From NCBI GenBank assembly GCA_016712745.1, contig JADJQN010000003.1:558001-622000 (forward strand): DNA of 64,000 nt, read 5' to 3'. The position numbers were made by a program, and so were the translations under genes. The notes beneath the pieces are model-generated. The model ran no database searches. It was not told where the DNA came from and was given only the letters and a program-made list of their open reading frames with translations. Positions 34,986 through 43,939 of the stretch are shown one piece after another; position 1 is the first letter of the stretch, and every line of letters starts with the position of its first letter. This DNA is from Sandaracinaceae bacterium. Lineage in GTDB: Bacteria; Myxococcota_A; Polyangia; Polyangiales; JADJQN01.

Positions 34986-36647
34986 ATGTCGAAGCTTTCC
35001 ACTCTCCTCGTCTCGCCGCTCCTCCTCGCACTCCTGAGCGGATGCTTTGGGGCGCAACGACGCCCCCCCTTTGTAGCGGTGCGAGCGACCGGCATTGCGC
35101 AATGGAGCTCCTCGGAATTCGCGGGCAGTGCGCCGGTGATCGCGAGCATGCCCGTCGTCGAGACAGCGACTGCGTCTGGTGCCGAACTCGGATCGGCATC
35201 CGCATCCGGATCGGCATCCGCATCCGTGTCAGCGCCCGAACCCCAATCCGAGCGCGCGTCCGTATACGGACCTACGCTTACCGGCGAGGGCACGGCGTTC
35301 GCAGCTCTCGCGCGCGGAGGCGTTCGCATGGACGGGTCCATTGTCGCGTTCGGACAGCTTCACGGCTTTGCGGTTGGGCCTACGGACGATGCGACATTGC
35401 TTGTCGCAGATCCGTCGATTCGAGTATCGGCCTCCCTTGCGCATGAAGCTCTTGCCTTCGAGGGCGGCGACACAAGCATCGTCGTACGCGTCGACGGCCC
35501 GCGCGGCGCGAGCCAGAACGATTCAGACCTTCCGCTGCGCGTCACGCTCGTCATCGACCGTAGTGAGTCGATGCGCAGCAAGTGGGCCGATGTCGTCGTC
35601 GCCGTTCGCGAGCTCATGAGCGCTCTTCGCGCTGACGATGAAGTTCGAGTCGTGGTCTTCGGCGACTCCGCTGAAGAGATAGTGCCCGCAACGCGTGTCG
35701 CCGACGCGCGGGGCGTCGTGCGCCGCATTCTCGCAACGCCCATGCGCGGCGGCACCAACTTCGAAGCAGGTCTACGCTTTGCGTACGGCGTTCAAGCGTC
35801 GGTCGATGTGCGCAACTCGCTCGTTGTGGTGATGTCCGACGGCGTTCCCAACGGTGGGTTTTCCGAGGCCAGCGAGCTCGGTGCCCTCGCGCAGCATACC
35901 CACGCAGCGACTGGATGTCGCACAACGACGATCGGAATCGGTTCCGAGTTCGACGCAGACATTCTTCAAGGCGTCGCAGATCAGGGTTCGGGACACTTCT
36001 ACGTCGCCGCCAACACCGCGAATATCGGTGCTGCGCTGAGTGCCGAAGTGGCGCTGCGCGCTCGCACCGTTGCGCGCAACGTGACCCTGCGCGTGACACT
36101 TGGCGCCGGGGTTTCGGTCGACCCCGTAGCGGATGGCCTCGTTACGCTTGCGGACGGGAGCGTTGTGCTTGCACTACCCGAGCTCGTTGCCGGCGAGTCC
36201 CGCAACTTGGTCGTTCCCGTACGCGTTTCCGCGGGCGCGGCCCGTGTCCCCGTCGCAGCGGTGCGGGTTGGCTGGCTCCCCGCCGCCGGCAGCGGCGAAT
36301 CGCGAAGCGCAGAGAAGACCTTAAGCATCGACTTCGCACACGACGCCCGCAGCTCAGGGGCCACGGCGATTCTGCACACCGAGCTCAACGCGGCCTTGAG
36401 CGCAAAGCTCAACCTTGCGGCTCAGGCAGTTGAGAACGGCGATGCAGCTGCCGCGGCCGGAGCGCTGAATGAGTACGCCGCCTTTGCACGCGGCTACGCC
36501 GGTTCACGCGCTGACATCGAAGCTCAAGCATCGGTCGTCGACGGACTCGCGCACGCGGTTGTAACCATGCTCCCGAACGCGTCATGGCCGGAGCGTCGCC
36601 TCGTATCGCGCGCCATGATCGAGATGTCCTTCAACCTCGGTCGCTAG
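34986..36647 (+). CDS. VWA-domain lipoprotein
   Basis: A 553-aa lipoprotein (MSKLSTLLVSPLLLALLSGC, Cys20). A low-complexity Ser/Ala/Gly linker is encoded by near-repeats of GGATCGGCATCCGCATCC at about 35188-35226. A vault-type beta segment then leads to a von Willebrand factor A domain with the MIDAS start VIDRSES (DxSxS), a Thr-containing GGTNFEAGL loop and the VVMSDGVPNGG Asp. C-terminal helices follow (ALSAKLNLAAQAVENGDAAA). It resembles periplasmic or surface VWA proteins that bind partners through Mg2+. Its last bases overlap the convergent barrel gene by 4. Confidence 0.83.
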   Translation: MSKLSTLLVSPLLLALLSGCFGAQRRPPFVAVRATGIAQWSSSEFAGSAPVIASMPVVETATASGAELGSASASGSASASVSAPEPQSERASVYGPTLTGEGTAFAALARGGVRMDGSIVAFGQLHGFAVGPTDDATLLVADPSIRVSASLAHEALAFEGGDTSIVVRVDGPRGASQNDSDLPLRVTLVIDRSESMRSKWADVVVAVRELMSALRADDEVRVVVFGDSAEEIVPATRVADARGVVRRILATPMRGGTNFEAGLRFAYGVQASVDVRNSLVVVMSDGVPNGGFSEASELGALAQHTHAATGCRTTTIGIGSEFDADILQGVADQGSGHFYVAANTANIGAALSAEVALRARTVARNVTLRVTLGAGVSVDPVADGLVTLADGSVVLALPELVAGESRNLVVPVRVSAGAARVPVAAVRVGWLPAAGSGESRSAEKTLSIDFAHDARSSGATAILHTELNAALSAKLNLAAQAVENGDAAAAAGALNEYAAFARGYAGSRADIEAQASVVDGLAHAVVTMLPNASWPERRLVSRAMIEMSFNLGR

Positions 36648-37228
36648 TCGGGCTCATCCGGATCGCCCTCCGTGATCGATCTGACTACGAACATCACCGG
36701 GACGACGATCACGAACTCGAGATCGATTTCTAAGCCGGCCGTAAGCTGCCAGACCCCTTCGCGTCGTAGATCGATACGCGTATCGATGTAGAAGTCGAGC
36801 GCGTAGGCATACGCATTGAAGTAGTTGTACGGGTGGTAGCCGAAAGTGACGCGGCCAAGCGCGAAGGCGCTGTCAGTCTCGGCTCGGCGATTTGCGTAGC
36901 CAAGACCGGCCGAAATGGAGAGCGGAAAGCCCTGAAACAAAGGCAGTGAAAGCGAGATGCCGCCCGCAGCTTCGGCGCTCCGAAAGTCGCCAGTGCGTAA
37001 ATCGACCAATGGCCCAACACGCGCGACGTTGGGTCGCGGGCCGCCAAAAAGAAGGTCCGCCGCGAGCTTGAGCTCAAACACGCCTTCGCGAGCGTTCGCG
37101 GCGCTGTCGGTGCGCAAGCCGGCCCCGCTACCGAGGCGCGCCGACCATTGGCCATCCGCGAGCACCGTAGAATCCTGCGCGAGAAGGACTGCCGTGAAGA
37201 GCGCGCAGAAGGCTGCGGCGCGCTTCAC
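36644..37228 (-). CDS. Putative outer-membrane barrel protein, coupled to the C2-PDZ lipoprotein
   Basis: A 194-aa exported protein. GTG 37228 overlaps the upstream stop by 4 bases and gives a signal peptide (MKRAAAFCALFTAVLLAQDS). Strand-like alternation (FELKLAADLLFGG, SLPLFQGFPLSISAGLGYA, NYFNAYAYALDFYIDTRIDL, GLEIDLEFVIVVPVMFVV) suggests a small outer-membrane barrel. The tail is acidic. Family not recognised. Coupling to the C2-PDZ lipoprotein gene suggests that the two products act together. Confidence 0.6.
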   Translation of the reverse strand: MKRAAAFCALFTAVLLAQDSTVLADGQWSARLGSGAGLRTDSAANAREGVFELKLAADLLFGGPRPNVARVGPLVDLRTGDFRSAEAAGGISLSLPLFQGFPLSISAGLGYANRRAETDSAFALGRVTFGYHPYNYFNAYAYALDFYIDTRIDLRREGVWQLTAGLEIDLEFVIVVPVMFVVRSITEGDPDEPD

Positions 37229-38031
37229 ATCGTTAGCCACACGTAGCCGCGATCCAGCTCGACGATGCGCGGGGTGTCACTATCGCCGCTCAACACTTCG
37301 AGCTGCCCACCACGGATACCTGCGAGCGACAAGGCTGAGGCGGCGCGTTCGGGTCCGATATCTGCCACGCGCTCGCCGTCGATGCGTACGATCTTGTCGC
37401 GTGCATGCAGGCCGGCACGCCCTGCGGGCGAACGCTCGATCACTTCGAGTGCGATCAACGCGTTTGCGCGTTCTTCGATACGGGTGATCCCAATGCCGCG
37501 GCGCGGACGCGGCGCAGTCACCTGAATTTGCAAAGTCGCGTTGCCTTCAAGGCGCAACGTCGCAACCGCGTCGCGCAGTGCGTTGGGCGGTAGACCTTGA
37601 AACTGAACGACACCGATCGGGTCGCCGGCCAGGCCTTCGTTTCGAATGACTTGGTCTTTGTCCCAGACCTCGAAGCGCAGCGTTTGGTCGGAAGGCGCCC
37701 AAATATTCTCGGGGAGCACCGCGTTCCATTCAGGGTTGATGCTGTTTTGAACGACAGGCGTCTGCCAGACCAAAACTCCGTTACGGAGGATCCGGACAAA
37801 CGGGTCAGCCAGCGTTCCATCCTCGTCCCAGTTCAATCCTCCGCGTTGCTCCGGCTGGAGCTGCGCGTTGAGAATATGCAAAGACCATACGTCGGAAGGT
37901 GCCTCGGCCGCCGCGCTATCGGCGTCAGCTACTTCGGTAAGCGAGACCGTGCGTCGTGGGTACGCGCAACCGGCGAGGACCACGACCAGAAGGCATCCAA
38001 CAGAACTGAATTGAAAGAAGGCTTGTTTCAT
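37225..38031 (-). CDS. Lipoprotein with C2-like and PDZ domains
   Basis: A 268-aa lipoprotein (MKQAFFQFSSVGCLLVVVLA then GC, lipobox LAGC). Residues about 45-165 look like a C2 domain: LNWDEDGTLADPFVRI, then VVQNSINPEWNAVL, and LRFEVWDKDQ with the spaced Asp residues of a Ca2+ site. Residues about 170-268 form a PDZ-like domain (GIGITRIEERAN, EVIERSPAGRAGLHARDKIVRIDGE). C2 domains are rare in bacteria, and the C2-PDZ lipoprotein pairing is unusual outside Myxococcota-like genomes. ATG 38031 was chosen for the signal; longer readings to 38211 run towards the pyk promoter region. Confidence 0.78.
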   Translation of the reverse strand: MKQAFFQFSSVGCLLVVVLAGCAYPRRTVSLTEVADADSAAAEAPSDVWSLHILNAQLQPEQRGGLNWDEDGTLADPFVRILRNGVLVWQTPVVQNSINPEWNAVLPENIWAPSDQTLRFEVWDKDQVIRNEGLAGDPIGVVQFQGLPPNALRDAVATLRLEGNATLQIQVTAPRPRRGIGITRIEERANALIALEVIERSPAGRAGLHARDKIVRIDGERVADIGPERAASALSLAGIRGGQLEVLSGDSDTPRIVELDRGYVWLTM

Positions 38032-38128
38032 CGAGGAAGAAGGGTGCCAAAGAGACGCACCAGAAGCCAGCTTTACGTTTACGTGCACGAGGCTCGACGC
38101 CAATGCCTCTGGCGCGCTACAAAGCGCC

Positions 38129-39532
38129 ATGCGCCGCGCCAAAATCGTCTGCACCATCGGGCCCGTATCAAGCTCGCCGGAGATGATCGAGAAGCTTGTG
38201 CGTGCAGGCATGGACTGCGCTCGCCTGAACTTTTCGCACGGCAGCCACGAAGACCATCAAAAGGTCGCAGGCTGGGTACGTGAGGCAGGCATGCGGATTG
38301 GCAAGCCGCTCGCCCTGCTTGCGGATTTGTCCGGGCCCAAAATGCGGATCGGTCGCTTCCCCAAGGGTCCGATCATGCTGGTGGCAGGCGACCGTTTTGT
38401 GCTGACTACCCGTGAAATCCCCGGTGACGAGAATATCGTTTCCGTGACGTACAAGCCGCTACCTGGCGACGTAGTGCCTGGTGATTTGGTCTTGCTCGAC
38501 GACGGCCTGCTCGCCTTGCGGGTTATCGAAGTGATGGGCGAGGACGTAATCTGCGATGTTGAAACCGGCGGCCAACTGTCGAATAACAAGGGGCTCAATC
38601 TTCCTGGTGCAAAATTGAGTGCACCGGCACTGACCGAAAAAGACAAAATCGATTTGGCGTTTGCCGTCGACGTGCTCGATGTGGACTACATCGCCCTGTC
38701 GTTTGTGCGAAGCCCCGACGATGTGCGCGAGGCCCAAGCACTCGCCAAGGGCAAACCGGTCATTGCGAAGATCGAGAAGCCTGAAGCGATTGCGCAGCTC
38801 GAAGCGATTTGCGATGTCGCCGATGGTTGCATGGTGGCGCGCGGCGATTTGGGCGTCGAGATGGGATCTGAGAAAGTCCCGTTGATTCAGAAGCGCATCA
38901 TCAAAGAAGTGAACCAACGCGGAAAGCTCGTCATCACGGCGACGCAGATGCTCGACTCGATGATCCGCAACCCACGACCCACTCGCGCTGAAGCGGCGGA
39001 CGTCGCGAACGCCGTGCTTGATGGCACCGACGCAGTTATGCTGAGTGGCGAGACAGCATCGGGAGCTTACGCCGTCGAGTCCGTGCTGATGATGGACGCG
39101 ATCGTGCGCGAGGTTGAGACGGCGTGGATCGCCGACCTAAAGAGCGCGATACGTGAGCCGCATATCGAAGGCGAGTGGGGATTTGCCAACGCCGCCGCGC
39201 GTGCCGCCGCGATCCTATCGTTTGCACTGCCGCTAAAGGCGATTGTTGCTTTTACGCGTGACGGATATAGCGCCCGGCTGCTGAGCGAGTACCGACCACG
39301 CGCTCCGATCATCGCGGTCACCTCAAAGGCCGGCGTGGCCAATCGACTTGCGCTTGAATGGGGCATTGCGGCGCGTATCGAAGTTCCGCCGGACGATCTC
39401 GAAGAGTCGTTGCGTATCGCAACCGCTCTCTTGGTGCGCGAGAAGATCTGCGTGCGAGGCGATGCGTTCGCATTGACGGCTGGTTGGCCAACGTCGGGCG
39501 GCACAAACACGGTGAAGCTGCACCGCCTCTAA
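38129..39532 (+). CDS. pyk: Pyruvate kinase
   Basis: Last step of glycolysis, phosphoenolpyruvate plus ADP to pyruvate plus ATP. The 467-aa protein has the N-terminal AKIVCTIGPVSSSPEMI, LNFSHGSHEDH, the signature VIAKIEKPEAI with the catalytic Lys, MVARGDLGVEMG, and ATQMLDSMIRNPRPTRAE. The C-terminal domain ends GGTNTVKLHRL as in type II enzymes. A Ser/Thr kinase gene follows 2 bases after the stop, suggesting co-transcription. Confidence 0.97.
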   Translation: MRRAKIVCTIGPVSSSPEMIEKLVRAGMDCARLNFSHGSHEDHQKVAGWVREAGMRIGKPLALLADLSGPKMRIGRFPKGPIMLVAGDRFVLTTREIPGDENIVSVTYKPLPGDVVPGDLVLLDDGLLALRVIEVMGEDVICDVETGGQLSNNKGLNLPGAKLSAPALTEKDKIDLAFAVDVLDVDYIALSFVRSPDDVREAQALAKGKPVIAKIEKPEAIAQLEAICDVADGCMVARGDLGVEMGSEKVPLIQKRIIKEVNQRGKLVITATQMLDSMIRNPRPTRAEAADVANAVLDGTDAVMLSGETASGAYAVESVLMMDAIVREVETAWIADLKSAIREPHIEGEWGFANAAARAAAILSFALPLKAIVAFTRDGYSARLLSEYRPRAPIIAVTSKAGVANRLALEWGIAARIEVPPDDLEESLRIATALLVREKICVRGDAFALTAGWPTSGGTNTVKLHRL

Positions 39533-39534
39533 CG

Positions 39535-40908
39535 ATGAGCGACCTTCCCCGCACCATTGGCCGCTACACCATCGACCGCCTCATTGGATCGGGCGCGATG
39601 GGCAATGTCTTTTTGGGGCGCGACCCGGAGCTGGATCGCGCGGTCGCGATCAAGACAGTGCGCGATCAAGGCCTTGGTAGTGATGCGCTGGCTATGTTCC
39701 TCACACGCTTCAAGAACGAAGCGCGTGCTGCTGCTCGCTTGAGTCATCCCAGCATCGTGTCGGTGTACGACGTCGGTGAGGATCCGGGAGTGGGCCCCTA
39801 CCTCGTGTTCGAGTATGTCTCAGGCTCGACGTTGAAAGAGGTTCTGCAAAGCCGCGGGCCCCTGGGCCCTATCGATGCCATTGCACTCGCTGAAAACGTT
39901 GCGCGCGCAATCGACACGGCCCACGCGGCGGGTGTCATCCATCGCGACATCAAGCCCGACAATTTGCTTGTAACGAGCGAAGGCCAAACGAAGCTCGCCG
40001 ACTTCGGTGTTGCGCGTGTGCCCAATGCTGCGCTCACCCGCGAAGGGCAGTTTCTCGGCACCCCGTGCTACGCAGCGCCAGAAACGCTCGCTGGCGGCAC
40101 ATATGGCCCGAGCAGCGATATCTTCTCATTTGCGGCCGTCCTTTACGAAGCCATCAGCGGCGTGCGCGCATTTCCGGGTGATGACGCACTCTCCGTCGCG
40201 CAAAAAGTTCTTCACGACGAACCACGCCCTCCCGGCGAAGTGGCACGTAGTGTGAACATTCCCGCGCAGGTGGACGCGGTGATCATGCGCGGTTTGTCGA
40301 AAGACCCTGCGACGCGTACGAAATCGGCGACCGAGCTCGCACGCGCCCTGCGCAACGCCTACGTTGCGTCCGGAACAATCGACAAGGCCAGCGCGACGCA
40401 AAGCCAAAGCGGAGCGTTCGTTGCGACGACGCCGAAAGAGCCGCACGGCGGCACGGGTTGGGTTTTTGCTGCGGTGATCGCCGGTGGGCTTGCGATCGGT
40501 GCGGTACTAATACTTTGGCTTGGCCGTGAGGACGTGAGCAGTGACGAACTCTTGCTCGAAGACCTCGATGCCGGAGTCGATCTTGGCGTTGCCCCGCAGC
40601 TTATCCTCCCCGGCACCAGCGCCGCTTCTCAAGACGCAGGCACGCGCGTGGATGCGGGCGGTCACGTCGACGCCGGACCGCAGAATCCCGATCTGGGCGC
40701 CACGATCGCACCGGTCGATACCACCTCAACGATGACGGCCGGCGAGCGTGAAGATGCCGCGAAGGACGCGCTCACGCGTGCGCGTGATTCGCTTGCACAC
40801 AATCAGTTGCTCGAAGCTCGCGAAGCACTCGAGCAAGCGCGGCGCCTTGATCCCGGGAACTCTGATATAGAGATTGTTGCCCGTGACATCGCCGCCCACG
40901 CCCCCTGA
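39535..40908 (+). CDS. Membrane-anchored Ser/Thr protein kinase (PknB-like) with short helical tail
   Basis: A 457-aa Hanks-type kinase with all key residues: GSGAMG loop (18-23), Lys40, Glu62, HRDIKPDN (136-143), DFG (156-158) and APE (181-183). One membrane helix lies at about 308-330. The external part is an Asp/Gly-rich linker with DAG units and a single TPR-like helix pair (ALTRARDSLAHNQLLEAREAL). The ATG at 39535 follows the pyk stop by 2 bases; the same frame is open far upstream inside pyk, but that part is a shadow. It is likely to be active, in contrast with the His169 variant at 13.5-16.1 kb. Confidence 0.93.
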   Translation: MSDLPRTIGRYTIDRLIGSGAMGNVFLGRDPELDRAVAIKTVRDQGLGSDALAMFLTRFKNEARAAARLSHPSIVSVYDVGEDPGVGPYLVFEYVSGSTLKEVLQSRGPLGPIDAIALAENVARAIDTAHAAGVIHRDIKPDNLLVTSEGQTKLADFGVARVPNAALTREGQFLGTPCYAAPETLAGGTYGPSSDIFSFAAVLYEAISGVRAFPGDDALSVAQKVLHDEPRPPGEVARSVNIPAQVDAVIMRGLSKDPATRTKSATELARALRNAYVASGTIDKASATQSQSGAFVATTPKEPHGGTGWVFAAVIAGGLAIGAVLILWLGREDVSSDELLLEDLDAGVDLGVAPQLILPGTSAASQDAGTRVDAGGHVDAGPQNPDLGATIAPVDTTSTMTAGEREDAAKDALTRARDSLAHNQLLEAREALEQARRLDPGNSDIEIVARDIAAHAP

Positions 40909-41404
40909 GCACGAGAGCGAATCGCGCCCGTTGATCGTGGAGTGGTATCGCGTGGATCAATCGAAGCAGGTGGTGCGCGTGCTCATGATTGCCGCACCGG
41001 TTTTGCTGATCGGCTGCTTGTGCGTGGCGTTCGCATGGACCGCGACGCATCGCCCGGCATTCATGCGCGGAATCGCCGGTGTCATAGGGGCGGTCTTCAA
41101 CGTCGGTGGACCGCTCTACGCAATCCTGGGCCTGAAGCAGATTCTTATGCAGGATTCTTACATCGCGCTACGAACCGATGGCGTGACTCTGCGCGAGGAC
41201 CATGTGGAGACCACTCTTCGCTGGGACGACATCGACGAAGTGCGCTGCCACGGCTACGCCGTTGAGTTTCTGAAGCGCGACGGTACGACGATGGCGATCA
41301 CGCAGCGCTTTGCGGGAATCACCGCGAGCGAGCTAGCAAAGCGCGTCGAGCACGTCCGCAAGCGTGCCGCGTTTGGGATGCCGGTGCTCGAGCGAAGGCG
41401 TTAG
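40883..41404 (+). CDS. Two-helix membrane protein with PH-like C-terminal domain
   Basis: A 173-aa protein of unknown function. Two hydrophobic helices (about residues 27-48 and 58-82) are followed by a segment of about 70 residues, YIALRTDGVTLREDHVETTL then RWDDIDEVRCHGYAVEFLKRDG, which reads like a small bacterial PH-type or YcxB-like beta domain. No ATG is available before the first helix: a GTG at 40883 or TTGs at 40874/40877 are the candidates, all inside the end of the kinase gene. It is therefore translationally linked to the kinase. Confidence 0.62.
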   Translation: MTSPPTPPEHESESRPLIVEWYRVDQSKQVVRVLMIAAPVLLIGCLCVAFAWTATHRPAFMRGIAGVIGAVFNVGGPLYAILGLKQILMQDSYIALRTDGVTLREDHVETTLRWDDIDEVRCHGYAVEFLKRDGTTMAITQRFAGITASELAKRVEHVRKRAAFGMPVLERRR

Positions 41405-41428
41405 CGGACGCCATCCATCGCCGACCGG

Positions 41429-42226
41429 TCAGTAGTGTAGCTCGCGGCGGATGCGCTCGGAGTTCTGGCGCTCTCGCTCTTGATCCTGCCGCCGGGCGGC
41501 GTCTTCCTGCTGCTGCTGCTGACGCTGCTGCTGGCGCGCCGCGTAGTCATCGTTGTACGAGCTCGACGACGACGAGCCCGAGGAGCTCGAGGATGACGAC
41601 GAGGAGCCCGACGAGTTAGTTCCGTAGCTGCTGTCCGTTGAGTAGTCCCCCTCGCTTGAGCCGAGGACCTCCAAGAACCTCTCACCAGAATAGCTAAGCG
41701 TAAAACGCGCTTGGCCGCCCACATCGACATAGTCACCGAGTCCTGCAACATCGGTCAGCCCGTAGAGCACGCTCGGTCCGATCGAGAAATGAAATCCGAC
41801 CTCGCCTGTGTGGTAGGCAACGGTGCTTCCCAAAAAGAAACTCCACGCGTGCGAGCCCGGGACCTCTGTCAGCTCGGTGTTGCCTGGCGAAGAAAGCGAA
41901 ACGTGTCCGTCACCAATTACGACACCGGTGATGCGGACCGGGATCTCTTCCGTGATCCCCAGTGGGGTGTCCACGTCGAGTCGCGCGTAAAACGGTCCGG
42001 GCGTGAGCGCTGCTCGGCCGGCACTCCCCGACGTGGTCGCAAATTCGCTAGCGACGCCCAGCGCGACACGGACGGGTCCAGGATCGATGTATAGGCCCGC
42101 AGCCAAGCCCCATTGATACCCGGGCTTGCCTCCGGGCTGCCCGATTGGGGCATAGAGTCCGCCCGACGCCTCAATGAAACAGGCGGACAGGCACAACGAG
42201 AGCGCGACCACGAAGAATCTCTGCAC
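41429..42226 (-). CDS. Lipoprotein with barrel-like domain and Ser/Gln homopolymer tail
   Basis: A 265-aa lipoprotein (MQRFFVVALSLCLSAC, lipidation at Cys16). Residues about 20-190 alternate Gly/aromatic strands and may form a small barrel or beta-sandwich. The C-terminal 75 residues are low-complexity: runs of Ser (about 9 and 6 in a row), then a Gln-rich stretch and a charged Arg/Glu helix (ARRQDQERERQNSERIRREL). The tail could be a flexible spacer or peptidoglycan-facing coiled coil. No family recognised. A palindromic repeat cluster lies directly upstream. Confidence 0.65.
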   Translation of the reverse strand: MQRFFVVALSLCLSACFIEASGGLYAPIGQPGGKPGYQWGLAAGLYIDPGPVRVALGVASEFATTSGSAGRAALTPGPFYARLDVDTPLGITEEIPVRITGVVIGDGHVSLSSPGNTELTEVPGSHAWSFFLGSTVAYHTGEVGFHFSIGPSVLYGLTDVAGLGDYVDVGGQARFTLSYSGERFLEVLGSSEGDYSTDSSYGTNSSGSSSSSSSSSGSSSSSSYNDDYAARQQQRQQQQQEDAARRQDQERERQNSERIRRELHY

Positions 42227-42262
42227 CTCCCCACCCTATCGACTTATCCCCCCCAACACACG

Positions 42263-42343
42263 AAAAGGGGACGTTCCCCTTTTCGGAAAAGGGGACGTTC
42301 CCCTTTTTTTCGCGAGCCTCTGAAAAGGGGAACGTCCCCTTTT
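42263..42343 (+). repeat. Three GGGGACGTTCCCC palindromes (REP-like cluster)
   Basis: Three copies of a 21-base near-palindrome with GGGG/CCCC arms flanked by A4 and T4: units at 42263-42283 and 42287-42307 in the same orientation (AAAAGGGGACGTTCCCC...) and 42323-42343 inverted (AAAAGGGGAACGTCCCC...). They fill the gap between two minus-strand genes. Each can form a GC-rich hairpin with a U-rich flank, so they may also terminate the long operon upstream (42389-53804). Confidence 0.85.
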
Positions 42344-42388
42344 TCCCTTTTTCTTTTTCTGGGGCATCTCGCGCGCACTCGAGTGGGG

Positions 42389-43096
42389 CTAGAACACGTA
42401 GCGGAGATAGACGCCGCCGTGGATACCGATGGCGGTGCCGCCTTCGATGCCGACGAGCGATGGGAAGACGCGCGCGCCGCCGGTGAGGCCGAGGGAGTAG
42501 TGGCGATTGGTGAAGTGCCAGTCAATGCCGCCCACGCCGCCAAAGCTCAATGCAAAATCGTTCGCTTTATCAAACCCGTAGAGCGCAAGGATGTCGCCTA
42601 CTGCCCACGATAAGCCGAGTTCGCCGCCGGCCCACATACCGAAGTGTGAGGTGAAGTTCGCCTGCAAGCGTAGGTCTACGAACGCGCCTACGAGCTCGTA
42701 AGCCGTTGGCGCTGGCGGCGGAGGCGCATTGGTCGCATGCAGCGATCCATCAACGCCAGCAACGACATGCAGCCAGCGGAAGATCTCGTAGCCCAGACCG
42801 AGCCGCGCGTAGACGCCTGTGCGCGAGTACGAGCCCACTCCGCCTTGAAATCCACGCCCGCCGATCATGCCCTCGAAGTAGATCCCGTGCGAGTAGAGAT
42901 CGCGATCGACTTCAATCGCTTCGGGCGGCAAGCGCTCGACATCCAAACGCGTCGGGTCGGGCTCTTCGTGATTGGGGCTCTCGTCCACGATCTGCTCAGG
43001 GCTCTGCTGCGCAAACGACGCCGACGGAAACACGCCCGCTACGCAACACGCGAAGAGCAGAGTGCAAAGACGAAAACGAGAAAGCGAAAAGTTCAC
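42389..43096 (-). CDS. Outer-membrane beta-barrel protein
   Basis: A 235-aa exported protein. The GTG at 43096 overlaps the upstream stop by 4 bases and yields a signal peptide ending SASFA-QQ. After an acidic, Pro-rich linker, Gly/aromatic strands (YFEGMIGGRGFQGGVGSYSR, GVYARLGLGYEIFRWLHVVAG, FVDLRLQANFTSHFGMWAGG) continue to a C-terminal Phe (GGVYLRYVF), as for Bam-dependent barrel proteins. The upstream in-frame codons to 43147 were rejected. It is last in the large minus-strand operon. Confidence 0.75.
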   Translation of the reverse strand: MNFSLSRFRLCTLLFACCVAGVFPSASFAQQSPEQIVDESPNHEEPDPTRLDVERLPPEAIEVDRDLYSHGIYFEGMIGGRGFQGGVGSYSRTGVYARLGLGYEIFRWLHVVAGVDGSLHATNAPPPPAPTAYELVGAFVDLRLQANFTSHFGMWAGGELGLSWAVGDILALYGFDKANDFALSFGGVGGIDWHFTNRHYSLGLTGGARVFPSLVGIEGGTAIGIHGGVYLRYVF

Positions 43097-43887
43097 GTAT
43101 CGGTCGCGGGAGCAGGAGTGAACAGCGCGGGCGCCGGCGGCACCCAAGGAACAACGTCATCGGTCGCGAACTTCGGGCTATCGGAGCGAACGCGGACGGT
43201 CGCTTCGACGACGATGCGCGGAGCGACTTCGCCCGATGCGCGAATGCCCAAACGGAAGGCCACGAGCCCGGGAATCACGCTAGGAATATAGGGCTGCGAA
43301 CGCGGATCGCTCGCAGACTGATTCTCGAAATATACGATCTGATTGGCATTCGGCGCGCCATTGACGACGGTCGCAAGATCGACCGCGACTTCGTCGAGCT
43401 CTTCCTGACGAATGGTGCCGTTGTAGCGTTGGCCTGCTGCAAGATTGAGCACGCGCTCGATCTGCGCGTAGTCAGCCACCGGCTCTTCTTCAATGATGGT
43501 CGCTGCGGGAACATACTCGTTGAACTCGTTCACGCCGTTGAGAACGATGGCTATCTGCACCGCTTCGTCTTCCAGGTTGGACACGGTGTATTCGATTTGC
43601 ACGTTCAGGTCGTTGCGCCCGAGCCAGGGCATGCGCGCGAAAGGCGCGGGCGCCGATCCTCCAAGCGCCGCCATCTCGGCCTCCGTCGGCGGCACGATCG
43701 GCAAAGTGATGCGCGTGTCGATCTCGAAGAGGGCTGCCGTGTCGGCTTCGAAGAAGGGAGGCGTCTCTTCGGTCATGGCGAAGGCGTAGGTCCCAGTCCC
43801 CACGTACTCCTGCTTCGCAGCGCAGCCTGCCGTCACACAGAGATTGGCACATAGACCAGCACAAACGAGGACCGTGCGAGCGTTCAT
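43093..43887 (-). CDS. Putative envelope lipoprotein
   Basis: A 264-aa lipoprotein: ATG 43887 has a GGAGG SD and gives the signal MNARTVLVCAGLCANLCVTA then GC, with Cys22 the likely lipidation site. The body is rich in beta strands, with LNVQIEYTVSNLEDEAVQIAIV and LVAFRLGIRASGEVAPRIVV reminiscent of an Ig-like sandwich. No family recognised. It is 52 bases downstream of the GltG-like gene and coupled by GTGA overlap to the following barrel gene. Confidence 0.68.
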   Translation of the reverse strand: MNARTVLVCAGLCANLCVTAGCAAKQEYVGTGTYAFAMTEETPPFFEADTAALFEIDTRITLPIVPPTEAEMAALGGSAPAPFARMPWLGRNDLNVQIEYTVSNLEDEAVQIAIVLNGVNEFNEYVPAATIIEEEPVADYAQIERVLNLAAGQRYNGTIRQEELDEVAVDLATVVNGAPNANQIVYFENQSASDPRSQPYIPSVIPGLVAFRLGIRASGEVAPRIVVEATVRVRSDSPKFATDDVVPWVPPAPALFTPAPATDT

Positions 43888-43939
43888 CAGCGCCTCCGTG
43901 TTCTTGCTAAAGGTACGATGCGGACCGCGGCGCGACAAC

